From NCBI RefSeq assembly GCF_000482805.1, contig NZ_KI519505.1:1-47500 (forward strand): 47,500 bases of DNA, in the 5' to 3' direction. Source of the stretch: Deinococcus murrayi DSM 11303 (lineage in GTDB: Bacteria > Deinococcota > Deinococci > Deinococcales > Deinococcaceae). Positions 9,117 to 19,385 of the stretch are shown piece by piece. The notes below the pieces were generated by a model, which was not told where the DNA came from, did no database searches, and saw only the letters and a list, made by a program, of their open reading frames with translations. The position numbers were made by a program, and so were the translations under genes. Position 1 is the first letter of the stretch; each line of letters begins with the position of its first letter.

Positions 9117-10016
9117 TCAGTCGTACAGGCTCAGCGGGTCTTTGGGATTCCAGCGCAGGTAGGTGCCGAAGTGCAGGTGGGTGCCCGTGCTGCGGCCCGT
9201 GTTGCCCACCCGCCCGACCACCTGTCCCTGGGTGACCGTTTCGCCCGCCCGCACCAGGGTGGCGCTGAGGTGCGCGTAGCGGGTAATCCAGCCGCCCTCG
9301 TGTTCCAGCACGACGGTCCAGCCCCAGCCCCGCGCAAAATCGGCCCGCGACTCCAGCACGCGCCCCGCACGGGCGGCGCGGACGGGCGTGCCGTGCGGGG
9401 CGAGGATGTCGACCCCGTAGTGCATCTCCGGCTCGCCGTCCATAATGCGGGGGCCAAAGTCGCTGCTGATGCTCGCGTAGCCCGCGACGGGCCACAGCCA
9501 CCCGGAAGCGGCGGGGGCCGCGCTGACCCGCACCGACGCCGTGCGGACCACCGCTGCGCCCGTACGGGCCGGGGTTGCCCGGCTGCCCGCCCCTACCGTG
9601 CGCGGGGGAATCTTGACTGTGGCGCCCACCCGCAGCACCTTGCCCCCCCGGTAGTTCGGGTTGGCCGCCAGCAGCCGGGCCAGGCTCAGGCCGTAGCGCC
9701 GAGCAATCACGCTGAGGTTTTCGCCCTCTCTGACCCGGTGGCTCCGGCCCGGCAAGACTCGGTCAGGAACCCGCAGCACCTGCCCGGCCCGCACGAGGTG
9801 AGCGCTGCGCAAGGAAGGATTGGCCGACTTCAGGGCCGACACGCTCACGCCCGTGCGCCGAGCAATCACCGTGAGGTTGTCCCCCGGCTTCACCCGGTAG
9901 CTTCCCGCCGCCTCCGCGCCGCCCCCCGGCAGCAAGCTGGGAAGCACAAGGGCGGCGGCGGCCAGCAGGCTGCGCCCCACCGGGCGGCAAGAGCGCCGGA
10001 TGAGCGTGGGATTCAC
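9117..10016 (-). CDS. LysM-domain M23 family metallopeptidase
   Basis: A 299-residue exported cell-wall hydrolase. The N-terminus (VNPTLIRRSCRPVGRSLLAA) and hydrophobic run form a signal peptide. Two LysM peptidoglycan-binding repeats follow, YRVKPGDNLTVIARRTGVSV (about 40-60) and HRVREGENLSVIARRYGLSL (about 90-110). A C-terminal M23 domain has SSDFGPRIMDGEPEMHYGVDILAPHGTPV and a final GTHLHFGTYLRWNPKDPLSLYD. The histidine/aspartate ligands of the HxxxD and HxH motifs are present, so an active endopeptidase is likely. GTG 10016 is chosen because TACACT ends 7 nt before it. The gene is divergent from truA. Confidence 0.9.
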   Translation of the reverse strand: MNPTLIRRSCRPVGRSLLAAAALVLPSLLPGGGAEAAGSYRVKPGDNLTVIARRTGVSVSALKSANPSLRSAHLVRAGQVLRVPDRVLPGRSHRVREGENLSVIARRYGLSLARLLAANPNYRGGKVLRVGATVKIPPRTVGAGSRATPARTGAAVVRTASVRVSAAPAASGWLWPVAGYASISSDFGPRIMDGEPEMHYGVDILAPHGTPVRAARAGRVLESRADFARGWGWTVVLEHEGGWITRYAHLSATLVRAGETVTQGQVVGRVGNTGRSTGTHLHFGTYLRWNPKDPLSLYD

Positions 10017-10023
10017 GCGTCTT

Positions 10024-10078
10024 AGTGTAAGGGTGGAACGGGTCTCCGGATGTGAAGAATCCTGCCGCACGTTACCTT
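10024..10078. promoter_or_regulatory. Divergent leaderless promoters of the M23 peptidase gene and truA
   Basis: On the minus strand TACACT (10029 to 10024) is 7 nt from GTG 10016. On the plus strand TACCTT (10073-10078) is 6 nt from ATG 10085. Both boxes decide starts where longer in-frame openings exist. Confidence 0.6.
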
Positions 10079-10084
10079 GCAGAT

Positions 10085-10885
10085 ATGTCAGGCCCTCCCT
10101 ATGCCCCGCCCCCCGGCTTTCGGCGGCTGCGGCTGCTGCTCGCCTGGGACGGTGCGGACTTCGCCGGGTGGCAGTCGCAGCCCCACGCCCCCAGCGTGCA
10201 GGACACCCTGTACGCCGCCTTTGCCCGGCTGGGGGCGGGGGAAGCCGCTCGCCCGGTGGCCGCCGGACGCACCGACGCGGGAGTCCACGCGGAGGCGATG
10301 CCCGCGCACATTGACGTGCCGGAGGGCTTCCGGGTGACCACAGAACGGCTGGCCCGTGCCCTGAATGCCCACCTCCCGGAGAGCGTGGCGGTGCTGGAGG
10401 CGGGCGAGGCCCCGCCCGGCTTCCACGCCCGCTTCTCCTGCACCGAGCGGCGCTATGCCTACCGGCTGCTCGCGGCCCCACAGCGCCACCCGCTGTGGGC
10501 GGGCCGCGCCCTGCATGTGCCGGGGCCGCTCGACGTGTCCGCCATGAACGCCGCCGCCCGGCCCCTGCTGGGCACCCACGACTTCGCCGCCTTCGCCACC
10601 CAGGAGGACCGTCAGACGGTGCGCGAGTTGCGGGCGCTCCGGGTCCATCCTGGTCCCCCCGTCCACGCGGGGCAGGTCTGGGAGGTCGAGGTCGCGGGCG
10701 AGAGCTTCCTGCGGCACATGGTCCGGGGGCTGGTGGGCACGCTGCTGCTGGTCGGGCAGGGCAAGCTGGCGGCGGGGGACGTGCCCACCATCCTCGCCGG
10801 ACGCGAGCGGGCGCGGGCGGGCGCGAACGTGCCCGCGCACGGGCTGACGTTCACGGGGGCGAGCTATGGGGGGGTTGAGCCTTGA
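10085..10885 (+). CDS. truA: tRNA pseudouridine(38-40) synthase
   Basis: Isomerises uridines at positions 38-40 of the tRNA anticodon arm. The 266-residue protein contains the catalytic aspartate in [13 protein letters not shown] (Asp64). It also has [38 protein letters not shown] and [21 protein letters not shown], all in family order. Its N-terminus [22 protein letters not shown] is the typical first strand of the synthase. The ATG is placed from the leaderless -10 box. It is monocistronic and convergent with the methyltransferase gene, separated by 42 bp. Confidence 0.96.
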   Translation: MSGPPYAPPPGFRRLRLLLAWDGADFAGWQSQPHAPSVQDTLYAAFARLGAGEAARPVAAGRTDAGVHAEAMPAHIDVPEGFRVTTERLARALNAHLPESVAVLEAGEAPPGFHARFSCTERRYAYRLLAAPQRHPLWAGRALHVPGPLDVSAMNAAARPLLGTHDFAAFATQEDRQTVRELRALRVHPGPPVHAGQVWEVEVAGESFLRHMVRGLVGTLLLVGQGKLAAGDVPTILAGRERARAGANVPAHGLTFTGASYGGVEP

Positions 10886-10927
10886 CGGGACGCCGGAAGG
10901 CCGCTCCCTGCCCCTGGTCCCGTACCC

Positions 10928-13900
10928 CTACGCTTTCGCCGCCGCGTACCCCGCGTCCAGCTCTGGCCCCAGCGCCAGCAGCGCCGCCACCCGGCGCACA
11001 ATACCCTCCAGCCACTCCGCGTCGTCCAGCGTGAGCATGCGGCCCCGGCGGTATTCCACCCAGTTTTTCAGCACCGGATACCCGCCCAGCGTGTAGGCCC
11101 ACACCGCCCCCGGCACCCCCGCCAACTCCAGTTCCTCCGACAGCACGTACACCTCCCGCGCCTCGTCGTAGCGGGGTTTTGGCCCAATCCGCAGGGCCGC
11201 TGCGGGCGCTTCCTGGTCCGTGCCGGGCGTCACCAGCCGCCCCAGAGACGTGGGCAAGTCGGGCCGCGCCGCCGGGTCGAGCAGCGCCGCCACCCGCCGC
11301 CCCAGCGCCGCCCCCGCCTGCAAGACCTCCCTTGATTCGGGTAGCGGCACGCGCGGCCAGTCCTCGGCCAGGTAGTCCGCGTGTTCGGTGCGGTAGGCCG
11401 GGGCGCTCAGCATCGCCAGCGTGTGATGGAAGACCTCTTCCGCCAGCTCCCACGCCAGCGCATTCGGCTTGCCGTCTGGCCCGCGCACCGCCCCGTACCG
11501 CGCCAGCACCGGCCCCGGCCTGGGCAGCGGCGTACAGGGCGACCCCGCCTTCGACACCGCCACCTTCAGCACCCCCGCCCGCGCCAGGTCGTCGTAAAAG
11601 TCGGCCACGTTGGGCAGGTACTCGTACTCCGTATCGGCAGCGAAGTGCTTGAACCGCAGGCGGAGGGGGAAGGCGCGGGCATCCGGGTCCGCCACGTGAA
11701 ACTCAATCAAAGTTCGGCTGAAGTTGATGCCGTCGAAGCCGCGCCTCATCGTTTGGGCGGCAATGAGGTACATAGATTCAGGCGTGTGATTATCTACAAA
11801 CTCATCTCTTCGCCTAACAAGCAGATTGTTAGTATTCAGCCAATATAGAAATCTGTGGTCAAAAGGACGGTAGTGATAAGTAAAAATGGCATGTAAGTCA
11901 AACTTACCTTTCGCAATGGCTTCTCTCCTCCCTGTAACTGCGTTAAACCCAGAGCCATCTTTCATTAAAGCTTCGTATTTAATACTGATAACTTCATTGT
12001 CCACGCTTGGGTTGAAGTAGTCAGTCATCTTATCGGTCAGCTCTTGTTTTGTGAACGACATCGGCCCCTCGTCTCGGCTGGCCTGAAGGCCGCTGAAACG
12101 CACCGGAAACACCTCCTCCAAGCTCGGCCATTCCCAGTACTGGTCTTCGCCGCTGAGGGGCCTCAGCACGTAGCGGTGCTGGCGGGTGGGGGTAAAGGCG
12201 GGGGCGTAGGGGCGGGCGCGTTCCAGCAGCATCTGCCGCTTGGCCGCGCCGCTGCCCTCGTAGTCGCGGTAGTGGACCTGACCCAGGGTGTCGCCGCCGC
12301 TCTGCGGGAGCTTGACAAAGGTGCCGACGGCCACGCCGACGCGGATGCCGCCGCTGGTGTCGGTGGTAAAGACGCTGCCGTCGCCGGGCCGGTGGGCACG
12401 CTGGTTGCCGTGCAGGTCGTCAATGTACAGGTGGTCAAAGCGCGTGAGCAGGTGCTGGCGCATGACCGGATGGCTGATGCCCGTGAGGTAGCTGCGGTTG
12501 GTGATGAAAGAGACGATGCCTGCCCCGGTGTGCTCGGCCACCCGCCACTCGGCCAGACGGATAAAGCGGATATACAGGTCGTCCAGCAGCTGCTTTTTGA
12601 CGCCCCAGCTCTCGCGCAGGCAGGCCTTGTAGGGGGCGACGAGGGCGAGTTCTTCGGGGTGGTCGGGCATGTCGGCAAAGCGGTCGTAGGGGGGGTTGCC
12701 CAGCATGACCATCAGGCGCTGGCGCTGCTTGACGCCCTCCGAGAGGGCCTGTTCCTGCGCGAGTTCGGCGTACAGGGGGGCGGGCTTGTCCAGGCGCGGT
12801 TCCCACCCGTTGAGGCTGTTGGTGAGGTAGATGCCCAGCCGCTCGCCCCCGGCCAGGGGAGCGCCCAGTTCGCCCAGGCGCAGGGCGAGTTGCAGGTGCG
12901 CGATGGCAAAGGGCGCGGGCAGCAGCTCGAAGCCGAAGATGCGCTCCCGGAAAGCCTGCTTGAGCCGCGCCCCGACCCGGCCCCTGCCCTCCTTTCTCAG
13001 CTCCTCTTCCAGAAAGCGGGCCAGTTCGAGCAGGTAGCCGCCGGTGCCGGTGGCGGGGTCGAGGACCGTCACGTCCGGGTCAAGCAGACCCAGCGGTCGG
13101 TCCAGGTGGGTCTTGAGCAGCTCGTGAACCTGCTCGATTTGAAAGCGGATGATGGCCTGCGGGGTGTACCAGATGCCCAGGTCCTTGCGAAGCTGCGGGT
13201 CGAAGGCTTCCAGAAACGGCTCGTAGAAGTAGGTGACCGCCGAGCCTTCGCGGAAGCTCCTCAGGAAGGGTTCGGCCTCCACCCGCCGCAGCACGTCCAG
13301 GGCACCCTCGACCGGGCCGGTCAGGTCGAGGCGCAGGAGCTTGCGCCGGGTGTTCACCTCGTCGAGCAGCAGCGAGATGACGGGGATATTCAGGTCGTCG
13401 GCCACCGTTTCGCGGTCGATGTCGTGGCCCCGCCCCTTCTGCGCCGCCATCACCCACCCGGCAAAGAGGCCGTAAAAGAGCGCCTGCACCAGGCTGGAGC
13501 GGAAGAAGTGGTCGAGTTCGGCCTGTTTTTCCAGCCATTTGGCACGGTCTCTCTCGTATTTTGCCCCCGAGGACTTGCGCCCGGCCTCGCGTGCCTCCGG
13601 TTCGGGCAGGGTGAAACTGACCCCCAGCGCGTCCTCCATCGCCTTTCGGAGCGGCGCGAGCGTCTCGGCGTCCTGCGCCTCCAGCCGCCGCAGGGCCTGC
13701 CTGGCGTGGTGCGCGAGCAGGGCGGCCACCTTGCGCGGGCTGCTGAGGCTGCCGCGTGCGCTCGCCCAGACGTTCAGCAGGCCGCTCAGGGCGTCCAGGT
13801 GCGCCTCGGCGACGGCGGCGGGCTTGGCGTCTCCCAACAGCTCCCCGTGCGGGATGGTGTAGCGCTCCAGCTCGCGCTCGCCGTCCAGCACGACGAACTC

Positions 13901-14227
13901 GTGAAAGTTGGTGAGCAGGGTGGGCGCCTGCCGCGCGTAGCGCCGCGCCTGCTCCAGGCCATGCGCGTTGTTGCTCAGCGGCACGTCCAGGGCCTCGGCC
14001 TCGCCCAGCGCGACATTCTCGGCCCCGTCCCGCACCCGCAGGGCGAAGTCGGGCAGGCCGCCCTCATCCTTGCGGGGGTGGGTGATGACCTCGTATTCGG
14101 GCAAGAGGCCATCGAGCAGGGCTTTGAGCAGGGGCAGGTAAGTGTTTTCCGGCGTGCCCTTGCCGTGCGCCTTGCGGATGGCCTTGATGTACTCGGCAAG
14201 CGCCGCTCTGGGAGTGATGGGAGCCAT
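10928..14227 (-). CDS. Type IIG/IIL-like restriction-modification enzyme, N6-adenine methyltransferase (type ISP-like C-terminus)
   Basis: A 1099-residue protein with an N-terminal nuclease-like domain (about 30-130), a helical connector, an adenine methyltransferase core and a C-terminal target-recognition region. Motif I is VLDPATGTGGYLLELA (about 385-400), motif IV is GNPPYDRF (about 510), and FRPFDHRFLYW-like sequence marks the type ISP C-terminal domain. The nuclease region has GLPDFALRV but then GEAEALDV where PD-(D/E)xK enzymes have E-x-K, so the catalytic lysine is missing and cleavage activity is doubtful. DNA for residues about 723-828 is unusually AT rich (20 G/C of 60 in 11941-12000). 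No partner subunits are adjacent. It was probably acquired by transfer. Confidence 0.85.
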   Translation of the reverse strand: MAPITPRAALAEYIKAIRKAHGKGTPENTYLPLLKALLDGLLPEYEVITHPRKDEGGLPDFALRVRDGAENVALGEAEALDVPLSNNAHGLEQARRYARQAPTLLTNFHEFVVLDGERELERYTIPHGELLGDAKPAAVAEAHLDALSGLLNVWASARGSLSSPRKVAALLAHHARQALRRLEAQDAETLAPLRKAMEDALGVSFTLPEPEAREAGRKSSGAKYERDRAKWLEKQAELDHFFRSSLVQALFYGLFAGWVMAAQKGRGHDIDRETVADDLNIPVISLLLDEVNTRRKLLRLDLTGPVEGALDVLRRVEAEPFLRSFREGSAVTYFYEPFLEAFDPQLRKDLGIWYTPQAIIRFQIEQVHELLKTHLDRPLGLLDPDVTVLDPATGTGGYLLELARFLEEELRKEGRGRVGARLKQAFRERIFGFELLPAPFAIAHLQLALRLGELGAPLAGGERLGIYLTNSLNGWEPRLDKPAPLYAELAQEQALSEGVKQRQRLMVMLGNPPYDRFADMPDHPEELALVAPYKACLRESWGVKKQLLDDLYIRFIRLAEWRVAEHTGAGIVSFITNRSYLTGISHPVMRQHLLTRFDHLYIDDLHGNQRAHRPGDGSVFTTDTSGGIRVGVAVGTFVKLPQSGGDTLGQVHYRDYEGSGAAKRQMLLERARPYAPAFTPTRQHRYVLRPLSGEDQYWEWPSLEEVFPVRFSGLQASRDEGPMSFTKQELTDKMTDYFNPSVDNEVISIKYEALMKDGSGFNAVTGRREAIAKGKFDLHAIFTYHYRPFDHRFLYWLNTNNLLVRRRDEFVDNHTPESMYLIAAQTMRRGFDGINFSRTLIEFHVADPDARAFPLRLRFKHFAADTEYEYLPNVADFYDDLARAGVLKVAVSKAGSPCTPLPRPGPVLARYGAVRGPDGKPNALAWELAEEVFHHTLAMLSAPAYRTEHADYLAEDWPRVPLPESREVLQAGAALGRRVAALLDPAARPDLPTSLGRLVTPGTDQEAPAAALRIGPKPRYDEAREVYVLSEELELAGVPGAVWAYTLGGYPVLKNWVEYRRGRMLTLDDAEWLEGIVRRVAALLALGPELDAGYAAAKA

Positions 14228-14274
14228 GTGGGGCCACTATTCCACGCGCCCCACCCGGCCCGCTCCCCAAACCT

Positions 14275-15168
<894 letters not shown>

Positions 15169-15174
15169 GGCCCC

Positions 15175-15237
15175 AGGGTACCCGGCGGGGGCGCGGGGCA
15201 GGGTGACGGAAACCGGGAGGGGAGGCCGTGTTAGCGT
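15175..15237. promoter_or_regulatory. Divergent leaderless promoters of aguB and the DsbA-like gene
   Basis: Minus-strand TACCCT (15180 to 15175) is 6 nt from the aguB ATG 15168. Plus-strand TAGCGT (15232-15237) is 6 nt from ATG 15244. Confidence 0.6.
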
Positions 15238-15243
15238 TCCGGC

Positions 15244-15891
15244 ATGACCCCCTCTGCCCCCGGCACCACCGACGTCTACATCGATTTCCTGTGCCCCTAC
15301 GCCTGGCGCGGCGCGGAACTGGCCGCCGTGCTGCGCGGTGAGGGCGAACGCTTTAGGCTGCGGCATTTCTCGCTGGTGCAGGGCAACCATCCGGACAATG
15401 CGAAGGAAACGGTCTGGTGGCTGACCGACCAGCCGCTGGAGGGGGGCGACCGCTATCAGCGCTCCAGCCTCCCCGCCTTTCTCGCGGCGCAGGCGGCGGC
15501 CCGCCAGGGCGAGGAGGCGGCGTGGGCCTACACCCTCGCCCTCTTTCGCGCCCACCACGAGGAGGGGCAGCCGCTGGAGGAGGCCACCTTCACGCGGGCG
15601 GCAGAGGCGGCGGGCCTCGACCGGGAGCGCTGGGAGGCCGACCGCCAGGACGAGTCGGTCCTGCGGGCCAGCCTCCGCGCGGACCTCGCGGACGCGGCGG
15701 ACATCGGCGTGTTCGGCACCCCCACCTTTGTCCTGCCGGACGGGAGCGCCGCCTACTACCGCTTCGAGCACCTCACCCGCGACCCGCAGACGGCCCGGCG
15801 CTGGTGGGACCTTTACCGTGAGGTGCTGGCTTCAGAAGCTGGAATCGCGACGATCAAGCGGGCGAAGAACCGTCCGGCGCGTCGGAGCTGA
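15244..15891 (+). CDS. DsbA/FrnE-family thioredoxin-fold protein with a single active-site cysteine
   Basis: A 215-residue cytosolic protein (no signal peptide) of the DsbA/2-hydroxychromene-2-carboxylate isomerase superfamily. The first strand DVYIDFLCPYAWRGAEL contains Cys17 in a CPYA context. The second cysteine of the usual CxxC is absent, so it cannot act as an ordinary dithiol oxidase. The cis-proline loop IGVFGTPTFVLPDG (about 155-168) is intact. FrnE-type proteins of Deinococcus are disulphide isomerases with CxxC; this one is closer to monothiol or glutathione-dependent relatives, but the function is not known. Its 3' end overlaps the convergent GNAT gene by 38 bp. Confidence 0.8.
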   Translation: MTPSAPGTTDVYIDFLCPYAWRGAELAAVLRGEGERFRLRHFSLVQGNHPDNAKETVWWLTDQPLEGGDRYQRSSLPAFLAAQAAARQGEEAAWAYTLALFRAHHEEGQPLEEATFTRAAEAAGLDRERWEADRQDESVLRASLRADLADAADIGVFGTPTFVLPDGSAAYYRFEHLTRDPQTARRWWDLYREVLASEAGIATIKRAKNRPARRS

Positions 15892-17031
15892 GCAGCCCCA
15901 GCCCCAGTCGCCGGGCGACCTCGCCCCCTGGCCGGGTCAGTCCGCTGCGGACGTCCATGTAGTCCCGATAGACGGGGTCAAACGGGTGGAGGAGCACGGC
16001 GGTGACCCCGTGTTCATCCACCTGCATTCCCTGAAGACAGAAGCCTGCCCGCAGCTTGGGAATGAGCACGGCATTGTTGGTGGCGTGGTGGTGGCTGCGG
16101 ACGAGCGCGTACCCTTGCGCCCGCAGGAACTCCAGCACCACGGGCAGCAGCCGCGAGTACACCCCCCGGCCCCGGTGCCCCAGCAGCAACGCCGTGTTCA
16201 CCATGTAGGCGGTGCGGGTATCCCACTGCCGGGACATCTGCCAGCCCACGACCTCGCCCGCATAACCCACCAGCCAGGCGTACCGGGGCACGGCGGGCGG
16301 CGGCAGGGGCGCGGGGCCTGGCCAGTCGAAGCTGACGGTCGCGTAAGCGGCGGCCTCCAGCTCGGCATAGACCGCGCGGAAGACTGCTTCCGGGACCGGG
16401 TGGAGGGTGTAACCGCTTCCCAGGTCCACCCCTTCACCCGCTTCTGGGGGGAAGAGAACGCGTGGGACGGCAGGTGAGGGCCGCTCCGGCAGCTCCCCCA
16501 GCCCCAGCCGCCGCGCCGCTTCCCCGCTCGCCTGCCGGAAGCCGCTGCGGACGTGCATCGCGTCCCGGTAGGCCTCGTCCAGACTCAGCGTGAGGGCCAC
16601 GTTCAGCCCGCCCTCGTACAGGTTGAGGCCCTGCACGAAGAATCCGGCCCGCAGCTTCGGGACGATGACGCGGTTGTTGGTCGCCCGGTGGTGGCTGGTG
16701 ACGAGGGTGTAGCCGGCGTCCCGGTACACGTTCAGCACGTGCGGCAGCAGCCGGGTATAGAGGCCGCGCTCCTGATGTTCGGGCAGAATCCCCGTATCGG
16801 CCATGTCAATGGTGCGCTCGTCGCGTTGGTGGGCGTGATGCCAGCCGATGAGGTCGTCTCCGTGGTAAATCCCCCATTGGAAGGTTTCCCCCAGGGGCGG
16901 TGAAGACATGGCGGGCGGGCCAAAGGCGTAGCCCCAGCCCCCGCCGAAGATGCGGCCTTCCAGCCGGGCGCAGGCGTCGCGGTAGGCGGCGTAGGGGAGG
17001 GGACGGGCCTCGTACCCGTCCCCCAGCGCGC

Positions 17032-17035
<4 letters not shown>
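15854..17035 (-). CDS. Tandem GNAT-domain acetyltransferase-like protein
   Basis: A 393-residue protein with two GNAT domains in tandem. The halves repeat the same landmarks: ERGLYTRLLPHVLNVYRDAGY / GRGVYSRLLPVVLEFLRAQGY (acetyl-CoA binding loop and helix), SHHRATNNRVIVPKLRAGF / SHHHATNNAVLIPKLRAGF, and a tail EAARRLGLGEL / EVARRLGLGLL. Each half therefore includes its own C-terminal extension, which points to duplication of a whole gene. The substrate is unknown; lying directly behind aguA, a polyamine or related amine is an attractive guess but only a guess. The GTG start overlaps the aguA stop as GTGA, so the two are translationally coupled. Confidence 0.83.
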
Positions 17036-18090
<1,055 letters not shown>

Positions 18091-18097
18091 GGGGGGC

Positions 18098-18103
18098 ATT
18101 AAA
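18098..18103 (-). promoter_or_regulatory. -10 box of aguA
   Basis: TTTAAT on the minus strand, 7 nt before ATG 18090. The in-frame ATG at 18099 overlaps the box and is therefore unlikely to be used. Confidence 0.5.
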
Positions 18104-18122
18104 CCAGACCCAGCCTCCTCCC

Positions 18123-18602
18123 TCAGCGGAAGTTCAGGCCCACCCGCAGGCCCGGTGAAAAGAGGCCCAGCCCCTCTCCCCCCCCGCTGGGCCGCAGGAA
18201 GCTGTAGCCCAGGCTGCCCTCCGCAAAGGCCGTGACCGAGCGGGCCAGGCGCACTTCTCCATTGAGCAGCAGGTGGGGCCGGAGCACCGTCAAGACGCCA
18301 CTGTGCCGCTCCAGGCCCAGCCCGGCCCCAGCCTGAATCCGGCTGGTGGTGTTGGGCGTGCCCGACAGCGGAAAGAGCACGCTCGCGTCGGCCCCGTAGC
18401 CCAGCGTGTAGCCCACCAGACTGCGGACGTCGGCCCCCGCCCGCAGCGCGTAGCTGCCCACGTCGTAGGTGGCCTGCACGCCCACCCCGAAGTCCAGCGG
18501 CGTATCCACCGAGAGTCGCACGCCGACGTAGGTGCTCGGTGCCGCCTGCGCCACACCGCAAGTTAGGGCCAGCAGGCCGCCGCACATCAGAAGTTTGTTC
18601 AC
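18123..18602 (-). CDS. Secreted or outer-membrane beta-barrel-like protein
   Basis: A 159-residue protein with a signal peptide (MNKLLMCGGLLALTCGVAQA, cut likely after AQA). Alternating polar/hydrophobic strands follow, such as STYVGVRLSVDTP, GVGVQATYDVGSYALRAGADV and LHLLLNGEVRLARSV-like segments, ending in GLRVGLNFR. Short amphipathic strands with glycine turns suggest a small outer-membrane barrel. Homologues are not recognised by me. GTG 18602 is chosen because TATGCT ends 6 nt before it. It is downstream of a frameshifted small secreted-protein gene and upstream of aguA, but has its own promoter. Confidence 0.7.
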   Translation of the reverse strand: MNKLLMCGGLLALTCGVAQAAPSTYVGVRLSVDTPLDFGVGVQATYDVGSYALRAGADVRSLVGYTLGYGADASVLFPLSGTPNTTSRIQAGAGLGLERHSGVLTVLRPHLLLNGEVRLARSVTAFAEGSLGYSFLRPSGGGEGLGLFSPGLRVGLNFR

Positions 18603-18608
18603 CCCCTC

Positions 18609-18614
18609 AGCATA
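18609..18614 (-). promoter_or_regulatory. -10 box of the beta-barrel-like gene
   Basis: TATGCT on the minus strand, 6 nt before the GTG at 18602; no ribosome binding site needed. Confidence 0.55.
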
Positions 18615-18654
18615 GGTTGCAAAGGCGAAGCCAGCGGGCCGAATGTGTGCCGGG

Positions 18655-19001
18655 TCAGGGCTGGCCGCCAGTAAAGGTCAGGCGCGGGAGCCGCTCGAAC
18701 GTCGCCTCTTGCAGCCGCACGGGCAGAGACCAGCCGTCCATGGCCGACGTGACCCGCGGCTCCGGCGGCGTCAGGTGCAGCAGGGCGAAATGGTCCCCGT
18801 GGCGCACGAGCACCGACGCCCTCAGTTCGCCCGCCTGAATGCCCTGCACGTCCGGGCGGCAACGGCTGTCCTGTACCCGCAGCACGGTCAGGGTGAACTC
18901 GCCCAGCCGCCCCGTTTGTCCCGGCTGAAGTTGGAGGGTGGCAGCCCCCGCCCCATTCCCACGAGGACCAAAAGCAGGGCAGACAGGAGGCGGCGCACCA
19001 C
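18655..19001 (-). pseudogene. Small secreted protein gene with a one-base frameshift
   Basis: From GTG 19001 the frame encodes a signal-like start VVRRLLSALLLVLVGMG and then degenerates. The next frame encodes, without a start codon of its own, AATLQLQPGQTGRLGEFTLTV, RVQDSRCRPDVQ, then a coherent C-terminus ending at 18655. Adding one G in the G-run at about 18949-18955 would join the two into a protein of about 115 residues. The DSRC-PxDVQ...AGE pattern resembles a family of small secreted domains with DSRCPxxVxCxxAGE. The cause may be a sequencing error in the homopolymer, a true inactivation, or slippage. The start lies 10 bp behind the upstream gene, suggesting an operon. Confidence 0.6.
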
Positions 19002-19011
19002 TCGCTCAGTT

Positions 19012-19272
19012 TCAGCCCAGCAGCGGCCCGCTTCCGGCGCAGGCGAGTGCCCGGAAGTGCCGGGCCTTGTCGAGCAGGCCCATCGCGTCGTAGCACTCGG
19101 CGAGCTTGAGGGCAAAAAACTCGACGGCGCGGCAGTCCTCGCGGCGCTCGGCGGCCTCCAGACACTCGCGGTAGTGCAGCACGGCGAGGTGATACTGCGC
19201 TCCAGCGGCAGCGTGTTCGGCTCGGCAGTGGCTCATCCGCAGGGACACGATGTCGGTCGGGACGCCGTTCAT
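19012..19272 (-). CDS. Small helical (TPR-like) protein
   Basis: An 86-residue, all-helical protein. AAAGAQYHLAVLHYRECLEAAERR and AVEFFALKLAECYDAMGLLDKARHFRALA form two helix pairs with the spacing of tetratricopeptide-like repeats, pointing to a protein-binding role. I do not recognise a named family. ATG 19272 is preferred over an in-frame ATG 18 bases upstream because TACACT ends 7 nt before it. It leads a probable operon with the frameshifted secreted-protein gene. Confidence 0.65.
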   Translation of the reverse strand: MNGVPTDIVSLRMSHCRAEHAAAGAQYHLAVLHYRECLEAAERREDCRAVEFFALKLAECYDAMGLLDKARHFRALACAGSGPLLG

Positions 19273-19279
19273 GGGGCTG

Positions 19280-19285
19280 AGTGTA
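19280..19285 (-). promoter_or_regulatory. -10 box deciding the start at 19272
   Basis: TACACT on the minus strand ends 7 nt before ATG 19272; the alternative ATG at 19290 lies upstream of the box and would not be on the transcript. Confidence 0.55.
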
Positions 19286-19385
19286 GACACCCCGCCGGGC
19301 AGATGAATGAAAGGTGAAGCGGATTCAGCGGTGCAGGCGCTGTTCTTTGAACTGGGTCAAAGCTCACCAAGCGCCGGAGCTGTGC

